From positions 8,291,501 through 8,355,500 of the forward strand of contig NZ_CP086136.1 in the NCBI RefSeq assembly GCF_017565645.3: a DNA stretch of 64,000 nt, read 5' to 3'. Origin of the DNA: Bradyrhizobium barranii subsp. barranii. Lineage in GTDB: Bacteria; Pseudomonadota; Alphaproteobacteria; Rhizobiales; Xanthobacteraceae. Both the position numbers and the translations under genes were made by a program. The number at the start of each line of letters is the position of its first letter. Within the stretch, counting starts at the first letter, position 1. Positions 1-9,056 of the stretch are shown here, piece after piece. The notes below the pieces were generated by a model, which worked only from the letters and a program-made list of their open reading frames with translations, was not told where the DNA came from and did not search any database.

Positions 1-622
1 GTCGCTCCGCGGGCCAGCAGGTGTACTCGTGCGGCTGTAGCCAGCCCACGCTCGTCGCGAGCTGCATCAGGCCGCGCAGCGGCTCCGCCTCTGCGTGCAG
101 ACCAAGGACCTCGCGGAGATAGTCATAAGCGCCAAGCCACGACAGATCGTGCGGCCCCGCTGCGCAGGTCGAAAAGCCCCGCGGAGCAGCGAGCGCCTGT
201 AACACGCCGGAGAACGACAGGCCGGTTCAGCGCAGCTGGCCCAGCATGGACAGATTTTGCTCCGGCACGCTGCGTATCACCGCGTCGGCCGCAGCGGCGA
301 CCAGCAGGTCGGCGGGATCGACTGCGCTGTCGACTGCGGCAAGCACCTTCCGGTGAACCCGCGCTTCAACCTGCGAAGCTATGCGCCGGCGCAGGCGATC
401 GAGGAGACGAAAGCGCACATTGCCGCCGTCGCCCTGCGACATCCGGCCGGCAAGCCCGGACAGCGCCAGCGGGCTGTCGCACCATACGATGCGGGCCGGC
501 GGCTCCAGTCCTGCGGCCTCATAGGCAAGACGCACGCCCTGCTCCGCGGTGTCGCGATCGGCAGGCGCCGTCGAGCGTCGGATGGCTCTCCACCGCGCGC
601 GGTAATCGCCCAACGCCGCCAT
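1..622 (-). pseudogene. DUF6745-family protein, interrupted by an in-frame stop and cut by the window edge
   Basis: The 131 residues read from 622 down to the TGA at 227 resemble the N-terminal part of DUF6745 proteins, a family of unknown function. Beyond the TGA the same frame stays open to base 1 and reads plausible protein (SWLGAYDYLREVLGL, then WLQPHEYTCW), which fits the conserved C-terminal part of the family. So one gene appears to be split by a single in-frame stop, with its 3' end outside the window. It lies just downstream of the gene at 644-988, which often accompanies it. The family assignment is from memory of homologues; the continuing frame is seen directly. Confidence 0.6.
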
Positions 623-643
623 CTGCCCGCAGACAGCGCCTGC

Positions 644-988
644 TCAGTCGGCGAGGACGCGCGCATCCCGAGGCCCCAGTTCACGCTGGCGGCGCACCCC
701 ATAGGTCCCTCGCGGCAGCGTCAGCGGCGCATGCTCCTGATGCGTCACCCGCGCATAGGCCGAGGCGATCTGGAGATGCCCGAGATAGAGCCCGGCCGGA
801 ATGTCGCGCGCCAGATCGTCGTCGCGAAACAGCGTCACGCGCTCGTGGATCGCATGACAATGTCCCGTGGCCTCGCCCTCCAGCAGGACCAGAGGCGCAC
901 CTTCGGCGATTTCGGCGAGCGTTCCCGATGGCGCTACATCGGGTACCCGCTCGATCAGCAGGTCACCTTGCGCAAAAATCTCGGCCAT
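644..988 (-). CDS. Conserved hypothetical protein paired with a DUF6745 gene
   Basis: A 114-residue soluble protein with no signal peptide or membrane segment. It starts MAEIFAQGDLLIERV and has a His-rich centre (ATGHCHAIHERV) that could bind metal, though this is a guess from composition. I do not recognise a named domain. It is 21 bases upstream of the broken DUF6745 frame on the same strand, so the two are probably co-transcribed; the pairing recurs in rhizobial genomes as far as I recall. Function unknown. Confidence 0.65.
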   Translation of the reverse strand: MAEIFAQGDLLIERVPDVAPSGTLAEIAEGAPLVLLEGEATGHCHAIHERVTLFRDDDLARDIPAGLYLGHLQIASAYARVTHQEHAPLTLPRGTYGVRRQRELGPRDARVLAD

Positions 989-1062
989 CGTGCCTTCTCC
1001 CGTGCCGGCGCATCCGCGGGGAACGCGGATGGCCGGATTCGTTCAACATTGCCGTCGGCGAT

Positions 1063-2454
1063 CTAGTGCACGACCTCGCCATGCAGTGCGAGGTCGAGAC
1101 CGTCGCGCTCCATATCCTCCGACACCCGCAAACCGATAAACAGCTTGATCACGTACAGGATGATCAGGCTGACGACGGCATCGTAGACAAAGACCGTGGC
1201 GACGCCGATGCACTGGTTGATGAACTGGCCCGGGTTTCCCTCCAGAGCCCCCGCGGTGCCGCCATATTGCTCGACGGCGAAGACGCCGGTGAGCAATGCG
1301 CCGACGATGCCGCCGACGGCGTGGACGCCGAAGCAATCGAGCGCGTCGTCATAGCTGAACATGTTCTTGAGCCCGGTGCATCCCCAGTAGCAGAGGACGC
1401 CGGCCGCGATGCCGATCACGAAGGCGCCGATCGGGCCGACGAAACCGGACGCGGGCGTGATGGCGACGAGGCCTGCCACCGCGCCCGAGCAGATGCCGAC
1501 GACCGTCGGCTTGCCCTTGAGCGACCACTCGACCAGCATCCAGGTGAAGCCGGCGACCGCGGTCGCGATCTGCGTCACCAGCATCGCCATGCCGGCCTGC
1601 ATGCCTGCCGTCACCGCGGAGCCCGCGTTGAAGCCGAACCAGCCGACCCACAGCAGCGAGGCGCCGATGAAGGTCAGCACCATGTTGTGGGCCGGTCCCG
1701 CCTCCTTGCGCTTGCCGAGCATGATGGCGCACATCAGGCCTGCCACGCCGGCATTGATATGCACGACAGTCCCGCCGGCGAAGTCGAGCACCTTGACCCA
1801 GGCGGCGTCGTTGCCGGAGGCGAAGATGCCGTCAGGGCCCCACACCCAATGCGCGACCGGCGCGTAGACGAAGATCGCCCACAGGCCGATGAACCAGAGC
1901 ATCGCGGAGAACTTCATCCGCTCGGCGAAGGCCCCTGCAATCAGCGCGGGCGTGATGATCGCGAACGTCATCTGGAAGCAGATGTAGACGCTTTCGGGGA
2001 TCGTCGCCGCGAGCGGATTGGGATTGCCGATCCCGCCCTTGCCGATGTCGCTGAGGATGTCCTTCAGGAACATGCGGTCCAGCCCGCCGATGAACGGCGT
2101 GCCGGCGCGGAAGGCCAGGCTATAGGTCAGGATCGCGAACAGAATCGTAACTAGGCAAGTCACCGCAAAACTCGTCATCACGGTGTCGCCCACGTTCTTC
2201 TTGCGCACCATACCGCCATAGAACAGCCCGAGCCCCGGGACCGTCATCATCAGCACCAGCGCAACGGAGGTGAGCATCCAGGCGGTGTCGCCGGGATTGG
2301 GCGTGCACTTCTCGAGGATCTTGCCGCCGCAGGCTGGCGGGCCCGCATCCTCCGCGAGCGCAACGTCGCCGAGGGCGAGGTAGAGCAGTGCAATTCCCAG
2401 CAACGCGACCACCAATGTCACGAGCCTTTGGCGCGTGGATGTTCTTGATTCCAT
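1063..2454 (-). CDS. amtB: Ammonium transporter AmtB
   Basis: Inner-membrane channel for ammonium/ammonia of the Amt/Mep/Rh family. A cleavable hydrophobic leader (about residues 10-35, ending ALAEDAG) is followed by about 11 membrane segments. Family hallmarks include the twin pore histidines in VVHINAG and FGVHAVGG and the conserved APVAHWVWGPDG segment. The mature length (about 430) is normal. A longer in-frame start at 2475 would lie on the ribosome site GGGAGGA, which sits just before ATGATG; the second ATG (2454) has the better spacing. No glnK is adjacent in the window, although amtB is commonly paired with it, so PII regulation cannot be read from context. Confidence 0.95.
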   Translation of the reverse strand: MESRTSTRQRLVTLVVALLGIALLYLALGDVALAEDAGPPACGGKILEKCTPNPGDTAWMLTSVALVLMMTVPGLGLFYGGMVRKKNVGDTVMTSFAVTCLVTILFAILTYSLAFRAGTPFIGGLDRMFLKDILSDIGKGGIGNPNPLAATIPESVYICFQMTFAIITPALIAGAFAERMKFSAMLWFIGLWAIFVYAPVAHWVWGPDGIFASGNDAAWVKVLDFAGGTVVHINAGVAGLMCAIMLGKRKEAGPAHNMVLTFIGASLLWVGWFGFNAGSAVTAGMQAGMAMLVTQIATAVAGFTWMLVEWSLKGKPTVVGICSGAVAGLVAITPASGFVGPIGAFVIGIAAGVLCYWGCTGLKNMFSYDDALDCFGVHAVGGIVGALLTGVFAVEQYGGTAGALEGNPGQFINQCIGVATVFVYDAVVSLIILYVIKLFIGLRVSEDMERDGLDLALHGEVVH

Positions 2455-2749
2455 CATCGTCCTCCCAAGTCGCAAGAGATGTCTTCTGGGCCCTGTTTGA
2501 GTGGAACCGCAGAGATGATCATGCGCGCCGGCGCGACGACGCCAGCGAGATCAGCTCGGATTTTCGGGACACAATGAGCGCGGCTCGGCGCGATGAGGTC
2601 GTCGAGCGTCGATGGCTGGAGACTGGCACCGACCAGCCTCATGGCTTATCGGCCTTTCCCTTGTCGCCAGATCGGAAAGCGTCAGAGACGGTTCCAATTC
2701 TTGGTCAAAGGACGAGCAAGATTCGCACCATCGACACGATTCATTCAAG

Positions 2750-3370
2750 CTACTGAATGCGCTTCGATTCCGGTTTGCTGCTTTGCGGCAACCGCGCCAC
2801 GCGCTGCTTCACGCAGCAGCCCATCGCCCAACGAATGAGCAGTGGCTTGACGATGCCTTTGGTTCGCATCAAGGGCGGCGCGGTCGGCTTGATCAGCGCA
2901 AACGCGATCTCGACGATGCCGGCGGCGAGCCCCACCGCCACGCCGATGCGCCAGGCCATGTTGTAGGAACCGAGCGCGTCGTAGATCAGCCCGCCGCCAT
3001 AGGTGTAGTCGACCGGCCGCCGCTGCCGCTCCGTCGCCGGGTCGAGCGGGTCTTTGGCCGCCAGCACGTTCAACAACATCGCCGCGTCGCGCACCGTCCG
3101 CGTCATCGGCCCTGCAGTGTCCTGGCTGTGCGCGATCGGCACGATCCCGGCCCGGCTGACCAGCCCAACGGTCGGCTTCACAGTGACGAGGCCGTTTTGG
3201 CTCGCGGGATACAGCAGCGAGCCCGACGTCTCGGTGCCGATCGAGGCTGCGCACAGGCCGGCCGCCACCGCGACAGCCGAGCCCGCGCTCGATCCGCCCG
3301 GCGGCACGACTGGGATGCCGCGATCATCCATCAGCGCCGGCGCGTAAGGGTTCTTCACTTGACCGCCCAT
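2750..3370 (-). pseudogene. Chimeric relic: amidase middle part fused to an MFS transporter C-terminus
   Basis: Residues 1 to about 122 are an amidase-signature core: [14 protein letters not shown] holds the cis-serine and [13 protein letters not shown] the nucleophile region, but the upstream catalytic lysine segment is absent. From about residue 123 ([20 protein letters not shown]) the protein looks like the last membrane segment of a major facilitator transporter. The start codon lies inside what should be amidase sequence and no ribosome site is evident. I read this as a deletion that joined two genes in frame, leaving a non-functional open frame. Confidence 0.7.
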
Positions 3371-3439
3371 TGCGTGGCACTACGCCAACTGAAGCGATGG
3401 GCCAACTGCAGACATGCTCGAGTATGCAAGGTTGGCTAA

Positions 3440-3886
3440 CTACTCGGGCAATCCGGCCGTCTGCAATGCCGCGCCGAGCTTCGTGGCGAGCGCCGGCGCG
3501 CAGTCAACATCGCTAAACTGCTGACTGATCCTAAAATTGGGCTGCAATTCAATTACGCGCGCAGCGGCTGCCTTCGCCTCGTCGAACCGGCGGAGCGTGA
3601 CCAGGGGCCCGATCAGGATGACATAGTTGATGCTGTGCCCTGGATTGGACTGCACCGCCCGGTAAGCCGCCTTTGCCGCCTCATCCGGTCGCTCCAAAAG
3701 AAAGTGTCCGAGCGCCTGCGAGCCAAACGCCGCGAACGACCAGGAATCGAACGGAGACAGCCGCAGCGCGCGCTCGCCCCACGCAATTTCTGGTTCCGCT
3801 TCGGCGGCCCACATGAACACATGCCTTCCGGGATATCCCTGAATGCGGACATCGCTCGGTGCAGTTGGATGTCTCGGACGGGCCAT
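3440..3886 (-). pseudogene. C-terminal TPR fragment, as in adenylate/guanylate cyclase-like proteins
   Basis: The 148-residue frame contains tetratricopeptide-like helices (about residues 32-120, with ALRLSPFDSWSFAAFGSQAL and EAAKAAYRAVQSNPG) and a tail CAPALATKLGAALQTAGLPE. Rhizobial cyclase-TPR or toll-type regulators end this way. The N-terminal catalytic or DNA-binding domain is missing, and the first 20 or so residues do not fit the repeat, so this is a 5'-truncated remnant. It sits between the amidase relic and an intact gene on the opposite strand. Confidence 0.6.
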
Positions 3887-3993
3887 ATCCGGACCAATAC
3901 CCGTGCCGTTTCGAAGGATGAAAATTCACTGGCTTTCGGCTATTTTGCGTTGAGCCGCAGTTCTGTGGCGGCGATCTCGAATCGAGGTTCGCC

Positions 3994-4740
3994 ATGACCT
4001 CCAGGTCCTCGATCAGGCGGCTCGTCGCGCCGCTCGTCGCTTTTTTTCTGACCATCTGGCCGTTGGTTTCGCCGGTACATGCTGTTGAGGACGCCGGAAA
4101 GGTTGGCGTGGTGTCCTTTGGCCTGTTCGGCGATCAAGGCGTGTTTAGATCCGAGGCGACCGGCGCAGCTCAGGTCGTAGCCGGCCGTTTCGAGACTGGC
4201 CCGATCAACGTGGAGTACAATTCCAAGAAAGGCGGAAATGCAACGATCGAAGCTCTGACCAGGTCGTTGCAGGCGGCAGCCAACCGCTTGGATACCGAGA
4301 AGGATGTTCTCTTTTTGATTCTCACCTCGCATGGCTCTCCTGACGGCCTTGCAATCAAGGCGGGGCGGCTCACAGAAACGCTCACGCCATCTCGTCTCGG
4401 CGACATGCTCGCGAAAACAGGTGTGCGGCACAAGGTGGTGGTCATCTCGGCTTGTTATTCGGGGGTTTTTATCCCGCGTCTGGCGAATCCCGACGTGCTG
4501 GTCATCACCGCGGCCGATGCCAACCATCCGTCGTTCGGCTGTCAGGACAAGGCCAAGTGGACCTATTTCGGCGACGCTTTTTTCAATGTCGCGCTCCGGA
4601 AAGCGGTCAGCCTGAAGGATGCGTTTCTCGATGCGCGCTCACTCGTCCGGAAGCGAGAATTGCGGGAGCATTTCGAGCCGTCGAATCCCCTCATGGCAGG
4701 CGGCGCAGACGTGCTGCCATTGCTTGTCGCACGCCCTTGA
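3994..4740 (+). CDS. Secreted C13-family (legumain/caspase-like) cysteine peptidase
   Basis: A 248-residue protein with an N-terminal export signal (about residues 8-30, ending PVHAVED). The peptidase dyad is visible: His in LILTSHGSPDG (about 113) and Cys in VVVISACYSGVF (about 152), the arrangement of the C13 family, which cleaves after Asn/Asp in eukaryotic members. The length fits bacterial C13 proteins. It is followed at 4948 by a Cys/Gly-rich peptide gene in the same direction; a processing role for that peptide is possible but only inferred from adjacency. Substrate unknown. Confidence 0.8.
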   Translation: MTSRSSIRRLVAPLVAFFLTIWPLVSPVHAVEDAGKVGVVSFGLFGDQGVFRSEATGAAQVVAGRFETGPINVEYNSKKGGNATIEALTRSLQAAANRLDTEKDVLFLILTSHGSPDGLAIKAGRLTETLTPSRLGDMLAKTGVRHKVVVISACYSGVFIPRLANPDVLVITAADANHPSFGCQDKAKWTYFGDAFFNVALRKAVSLKDAFLDARSLVRKRELREHFEPSNPLMAGGADVLPLLVARP

Positions 4741-4787
4741 ACAACCGGCCGCGAGCGCAGAAGCTATTGCTCGCGGGCGCAACGCCG

Positions 4788-4839
4788 TTTCCGGTCTACC
4801 CCGATAAGCAGACTGTTTGGCGGCCCGCTTAGACTTCGC
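4788..4839. repeat. Dispersed intergenic repeat, copy 1
   Basis: About 50 bases starting TTCCGGTCTACCCCGATAAG and ending near ACTTCGC. Diverged copies occur at 49069-49120, 33188-33239 and, partly, 5861-5905 and about 37096. All lie between genes. Confidence 0.65.
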
Positions 4840-4947
4840 ATTCGGGCCAGGGGCCTGACATGCAGGTCCATGCTGCTGCATGTGCGCAGATGGCTCAACC
4901 AAAAGTGGTTATGTCTCGATCTCGCTCATGAAGATGAATGGAGCTCG

Positions 4948-5502
4948 ATGAGATGTTTCGCATTTTATGGCACAGGTAACCCTTGCGCGCCGGTTTCGCC
5001 GAGCGCACTCTTGCCGAGCGTTTTCACAAGAACTGCGGAGGGTGCGACCACGCCACGGGTCAAGCAAGCTTCGAAGCAGAAACGCACAGCCAAAGCCACC
5101 ACCGTGAAGGCGCTAGGTGCCGCCGGACTGGGTCTTTCGCTGGCGGGTAGTGCATCCGCATCCACGATGCCCGCTGCCGATATCCCGCAATCCAATACCT
5201 CGCCAAATCAGCGCTTCTTTCTTGGCGAAGAGGAAATGGCCGACGTCAGTCTGGCCACGTTCCATCTTTTCGATAGAGAAAACTTTGGCAGCGGCGTGCA
5301 GCTAGCGCGCGGGTGCGGTGGTTGCGGGTGCGGCCATGGTGGCGCGGGGTGCGGCGGCGGCCGGGGTTGCGGTGGTGGTGGGTTTGTTGGCATCCGAGGT
5401 TGCGGTGGTAGCGGGTTTGTTGGCGTTCGTGGTTGCGGTGGCTTCCGTGGTTGCCGTGGCTTCCGTGGTTGCGGTTGCGGCGGCCAGCATCGGGTTCTAT
5501 GA
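4948..5502 (+). CDS. Cys/Gly-rich secreted peptide precursor (RiPP-like), C-terminus shifted out of frame
   Basis: From ATG 4948 (ribosome site TGGAGC before it) the protein has a basic N-terminus, a hydrophobic export-like segment (ALGAAGLGLSLAGSASA), an acidic leader-like block (FFLGEEEMADVSLATFHLF), then a tail of repeated GCGG, GGCGCG and FRGCRGF units with about 17 cysteines. Such a leader plus Cys/Gly core resembles ribosomally made, modified peptides, and related proteins occur in other bradyrhizobia as I recall. No maturase (radical SAM, YcaO, lanthionine synthase) is visible nearby. The frame leaves the expected tail at about 5490 (next entry). A longer start at 4870 is possible. Function unknown. 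Confidence 0.6.
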   Translation: MRCFAFYGTGNPCAPVSPSALLPSVFTRTAEGATTPRVKQASKQKRTAKATTVKALGAAGLGLSLAGSASASTMPAADIPQSNTSPNQRFFLGEEEMADVSLATFHLFDRENFGSGVQLARGCGGCGCGHGGAGCGGGRGCGGGGFVGIRGCGGSGFVGVRGCGGFRGCRGFRGCGCGGQHRVL

Positions 5503-5596
5503 CGACATCGGGTTCGATGACTGGGGGTATGGTGGCTAGGGGTTCGGTGGTTGCGCGGGTTGCTGCGGATCCTGGGGAGCGTGCCGCTTGTGCTAA
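5503..5596 (+). pseudogene. Out-of-frame native tail of the Cys/Gly-rich peptide
   Basis: In the +2 frame relative to the preceding gene the sequence reads GFYDDIGFDDWGYGG, a TAG at 5537, then GFGGCAGCCGSWGACRLC and a TAA at 5594. The composition and the Cys-X-X-Cys ending fit the natural C-terminus of the 4948 gene. Two lesions, a frameshift at about 5485-5500 and one stop, separate it from the body. Seen directly; the claim that it is the ancestral tail is inference. Confidence 0.5.
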
Positions 5597-6006
5597 GTCC
5601 CACCAAGGACTCTGCTAAGCTGCGATCAGCCTCTCGCTGGTTACAAGTTTAAGGTCGCCTTCGGGTCTTGGTTGTGTGAAAACGCCAGGACGTTTGGCGG
5701 CGATAGAACAAGGTATTCGTTCAAGACCGTCTTAGCGGTCAAACTCGCAAGCGCGTTCAACTTAGAGAACGAGCTGAAGAATGTAATTCTTGCCATGTTT
5801 TGATCTTCGCGTTTTTACACGGCCAGGGTCATAAGCGGTCTTGAAACAACCCGCTGTGCCTAGTCCGGTCTACCCCTTGGAGCAGACATCACAGTTGCCC
5901 GACAGAAGGACGGCTACAGGCCAATAGGGCGCATGACCATCATTTATCACCTGCTACCCGTCGCAGTCAGGTTTGTGGGCGCCGACTGTCTGTGGCAGAC
6001 GCGAAT
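5597..6006. other. Intergenic, no gene seen
   Basis: No convincing coding frame or RNA gene. It holds a partial copy of the dispersed repeat at 5861-5905 (CCGGTCTACCCC followed by AGCAGACATC). Confidence 0.5.
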
Positions 6007-6447
6007 TTATTCTTTAACAAAGATATGAGATTTTATCTTCCACTGCCCGTCGGGTTGGCGTTCAAGCAGTCTCACAGTGCTGCCGGAAACTGGCGCCGCC
6101 TTCTCATTCACCACTAACGTGGCCGTGAAATGGGACGTGGTATAGGCATAGTTCCCGATGGGTAGCACGTCCACAAGCTCAAGCTTATGATCTCTGACGC
6201 TTCTTCCCCGCCCAGCAAAGAAATCACGGATTGCGAGAGGGCCAGTGACGGGCTGCGCGCCAGGCGGCAACAATCTGCCGTCATCGGTATACAATGGTAA
6301 TAGAGCATCGAAGTCCGCGTTGTTAATGGCAGCATCCCATTGGGCGTTCATCGACGTCAGCTTATCTGCGAGCGGATCTGCCAATCCTTGACTGGCAGGG
6401 CTGACGATCAGAATAAGCGCGAATGAAGCGAGTGATATGCGAGTCAT
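6007..6447 (-). CDS. Secreted SnoaL-like / NTF2-fold protein
   Basis: A 146-residue protein with a cleavable signal (about 1-23, ending SQGLADP), then an NTF2-like fold of the SnoaL/DUF4440 type: an N-terminal helix with LADKLTSMNAQWDAAINNAD, a central YTDDGRLLPPGAQPVTG turn and a C-terminal strand with DGQWKIKSHIF. Members are small ligand-binding or enzyme-like domains and the specific role here is unknown. ATG at 6447 is preceded by GGAGG at good spacing; the ATG 12 bases upstream overlaps that ribosome site and is unlikely. The gene stands alone. Confidence 0.75.
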   Translation of the reverse strand: MTRISLASFALILIVSPASQGLADPLADKLTSMNAQWDAAINNADFDALLPLYTDDGRLLPPGAQPVTGPLAIRDFFAGRGRSVRDHKLELVDVLPIGNYAYTTSHFTATLVVNEKAAPVSGSTVRLLERQPDGQWKIKSHIFVKE

Positions 6448-6624
6448 CTTTGCCTCCATTAGCTGAGATACTCAGCGCGTGAGCGTATTCGCAGCTACTG
6501 CTGGGGGAAGCGCTAGTCCAAAAAGTGGACTGGAGATGGTGTTCTCAGCTGGCTAAGACTTGATCTGCGGCCCGCAGGCGCCTCACGGCATATTTGCTGC
6601 GCGGGAACCAAGCCGGCATGCTCT

Positions 6625-7356
6625 TCACAAGATGGTTAGGACCGTCGATCTCAATCTTGCCGAGCTCAGCCGCCACAGCACATCGCGAATGATATTAAGC
6701 CGCGCATGTTCCTTGTCACCGCCGCGGACCACGGTCCAGGGCGAGGTGACGGTGTGCGTCCGCTCCAGCATCTTGTCCCGTGCTTCGGAATAAGCTTTCC
6801 AAAGCTTCTGCGCCTTGGCATCGATGGGGCTCATCTTCCATTGCTTCAGGGGATCCCTTTGGCGGTCGGCGAGCCGTCGCTTCTGCTCCTGTTTCGAAAT
6901 ATTAAGATAGTACTTGAGCAGGGTGATCCCCGAACGCTCAATCATAGCTTCGAAACCCGGCACGGTCTCGAGGAATTCCTCGGTTTCCTCCTTGGTGCAA
7001 AAGCCCATGACACGCTCAACTCCAGCACGGTTGTACCAACTGCGATTGAACAGCACGATCTCTCCCGCCGCGGGCAAGTGCGAAACGTGACGCTGGAAGT
7101 ACCATGAACACCGTTCCCGATTGCTCGGCGGCCCCAGCGCTACGACGCGGGTATCACGCGGGCTTAGATGTTCGACAATCGACTTGATTGTGCCATCCTT
7201 GCCGGCGGCGTCGCGACCCTCGACGATGACAAGGATACGCTGGCCGCGCTCAATCACGCAGCGCTGCAGCTTGACGAGCTCGATTTGCAGCCGGACCAGC
7301 AGCGCGTGATACCTATGGCGACTCAAATGTTGCGGAAGTGGTGGCCGGTTCTTCAT
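6625..7356 (-). CDS. ppk2: Polyphosphate kinase 2 (PPK2)
   Basis: A cytoplasmic P-loop kinase that transfers phosphate between polyphosphate and nucleotides. The 243-residue protein has Walker A (EGRDAAGKDGTI, about 46-57), a Walker B region with catalytic Asn/Arg (VLFNRSWYNRAGVERVMGF) and the lid region (RDPLKQWKMSPID). The length fits the one-domain PPK2 class. ATG 7356 follows AGGAGGG; the frame stays open 78 bases upstream without a better start. Polyphosphate metabolism suits a stress or phosphate-storage role. The preferred direction (NDP or NMP) cannot be read from sequence. Confidence 0.92.
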   Translation of the reverse strand: MKNRPPLPQHLSRHRYHALLVRLQIELVKLQRCVIERGQRILVIVEGRDAAGKDGTIKSIVEHLSPRDTRVVALGPPSNRERCSWYFQRHVSHLPAAGEIVLFNRSWYNRAGVERVMGFCTKEETEEFLETVPGFEAMIERSGITLLKYYLNISKQEQKRRLADRQRDPLKQWKMSPIDAKAQKLWKAYSEARDKMLERTHTVTSPWTVVRGGDKEHARLNIIRDVLWRLSSARLRSTVLTIL

Positions 7357-7660
7357 GGTTCGATCCCTCCTAGTCGCCTCACTATCCAGGAATGTCGCGC
7401 GACACGAGGCTGTCCACACATTGCAGCACGTCACACTTGTCGAATCCTATCGCACCGCGAACTGATGTTGTGCTTGCACATCGACACCCGTTAACATGCC
7501 CGTATGAATGAATCTCAGCGTTCTTGCACGGTGCCTCGTCCGGTTTCGGTCGTCTGGATCGACATTTGCATGGGCATCTTCAACTCGGCCATACTTCCCG
7601 AGGGGACCACCGGATAAGGGGCCTGGCCAGAGGCCGCCCCGATCGGAGCTTTCGTTGATT

Positions 7661-8518
7661 ATGCTGAAGGTTCTTCACACGACGACTTATCGATTCAACG
7701 AACACGTGCACCTGTTGCCGCACCGCTTGATGCTTCGTCCGCGCGAAAGCCGCGAGCTCCGCTTGATTTCGAGCAACGTCACGATGACGCCGCATGCGGC
7801 CTTGACCTGGGCGCACGATGTGTTTGGCAATGCAATCGCGACGGCCACGTTTCAGATGACAGCCTCCAACCTGGTGATCGCCAGCCTCGCGGAGCTTCAG
7901 CTCGACGCGGTTGCATGGCCGGTGTTCGATATCGCTGTCTCGGCCATGTCTTACCCATTCCGCTATTCGGATGACGATTGGACCGATCTCGGCGCCCTGG
8001 CTCTCCCCCAGTACTCGGACACGGCGGGGGTCCTACGAAATTGGGCACAAATGTTCATTCGAGGAGGTCGGACTGATACGCTGTCGCTGCTAAAGGACCT
8101 GAGCGTCGGCGTTTCGGAAGCTGTCCGGTACCAGAGCCGTGAGGATGAGGGTACCCAAACGCCGGTAGAAACATTAAATCGTGGCTGGGGATCATGCCGG
8201 GATTTGGCGGTGCTGTTCACCGAAGCAGCACGCATGCTCGGGTTTGGAGCCAGGATCGTCTCCGGCTATCTTTACAATCCAGAGCAACAGAGCGTCGGAT
8301 CGAGCGATGCGGGATCAACCCATGCGTGGGCCGAGGTCTTCGTACCGGGCGCCGGCTGGATCACTTTCGACCCGACGAATCGTAGCCTCGGCGGCTTCAA
8401 TCTGATCCCGGTCGCGGTCGCGCGCGACATCCGGCAGACGATTCCGGTGTCCGGCAGCTTCGTCGGCAGCATCGGCGCCTTCGCCGGGATGTCCGTAGAA
8501 GTTCTTGTCACATCATAG
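7661..8518 (+). CDS. Transglutaminase-like cysteine protease/amidase family protein
   Basis: A 285-residue cytoplasmic protein: N-terminal bacterial transglutaminase-associated beta domain (LHTTTYRF, LRPRESREL, TWAHDVFGNAIA; 1-100) and a C-terminal transglutaminase core with the triad Cys in GWGSCRDLAVLF (about 178), His in STHAWAEVFVPGAGW (about 221) and Asp in FDPTNRSLGG (about 237). Bacterial members are usually peptidases or amide hydrolases. ATG 7661 follows CGGAGC; 51 upstream in-frame codons look non-coding. Divergent from ppk2. Confidence 0.88.
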   Translation: MLKVLHTTTYRFNEHVHLLPHRLMLRPRESRELRLISSNVTMTPHAALTWAHDVFGNAIATATFQMTASNLVIASLAELQLDAVAWPVFDIAVSAMSYPFRYSDDDWTDLGALALPQYSDTAGVLRNWAQMFIRGGRTDTLSLLKDLSVGVSEAVRYQSREDEGTQTPVETLNRGWGSCRDLAVLFTEAARMLGFGARIVSGYLYNPEQQSVGSSDAGSTHAWAEVFVPGAGWITFDPTNRSLGGFNLIPVAVARDIRQTIPVSGSFVGSIGAFAGMSVEVLVTS

Positions 8519-9056
8519 ATCGACGCATTGGACCTTCGGCAGCCTTTCTGATCAGTCGTTCAGCTTCAAGGCCCTCACGTTTTCTAGAAAGGCCTTCAGG
8601 CTCCTGCTCATGATGGGCATCGCCGATTGCGCCTACTCGTCAGTGGGGCTTGGGCCAAAGAGTGACATTGCGATGAATGATGCCGTCCTAATCTGATGGC
8701 AAATTCCCTTTCGTTAAATTTTCTTGAATGAGCAATTTTGACCATGAGCTCGCGCGGCGTTGCGGCACAATACTTCTTGCCGCCCTGCTCTCGGCATCCA
8801 TCGGTGATTGAGAGAATGTTTGCGAGGGCCGCGGCTATAGCCAATTGATTCCCGCTAACGGCAACACCCGCTGAAGGATCGCCGCTAGGCAGAATGGAAT
8901 TGGGCGATTGGCACAACCTGTCGACAGACTTTCGGGGCTGTCACTGATCCACGCGGATCCACACGCAACAAACAAATCGGCGATAGCTGGAACTCTTGTC
9001 GGCTTGCCCTGTTCATTCTTTGTCCGATTCCGGACGCATAAGAATTGGTGGATACT
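8519..9056. other. Intergenic region with a weak EcfG-like promoter
   Basis: No supported gene. GGAAC at 8989 is followed after 16 bases by TGTT, one base off the EcfG stress-promoter consensus GGAAC-N16-CGTT, upstream of the small gene at 9057. A weak minus-strand frame near 8608-8916 was not accepted. Confidence 0.35.

Noticed and set aside
227..229. TGA in the DUF6745 frame as a selenocysteine codon
   Set aside because: No SECIS-like stem follows and no selenoprotein is known in the family; a nonsense change is simpler.
257..1066. 269-codon plus-strand frame
   Set aside because: Shadow of the DUF6745 relic and the 644 gene.
928..2154. 408-codon plus-strand open frame over amtB
   Set aside because: Antisense shadow of a high-GC transporter gene; composition is Asp/Arg/His-rich and shows no family.
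5318..5539. Ala/Val-rich 73-codon frame
   Set aside because: Mostly the frame-shifted reading of Gly/Cys repeats; only its final part was kept as the displaced tail.
8608..8916. 102-codon minus-strand frame
   Set aside because: A short stretch looks protein-like but there is no ribosome site, no family and poor codon use.
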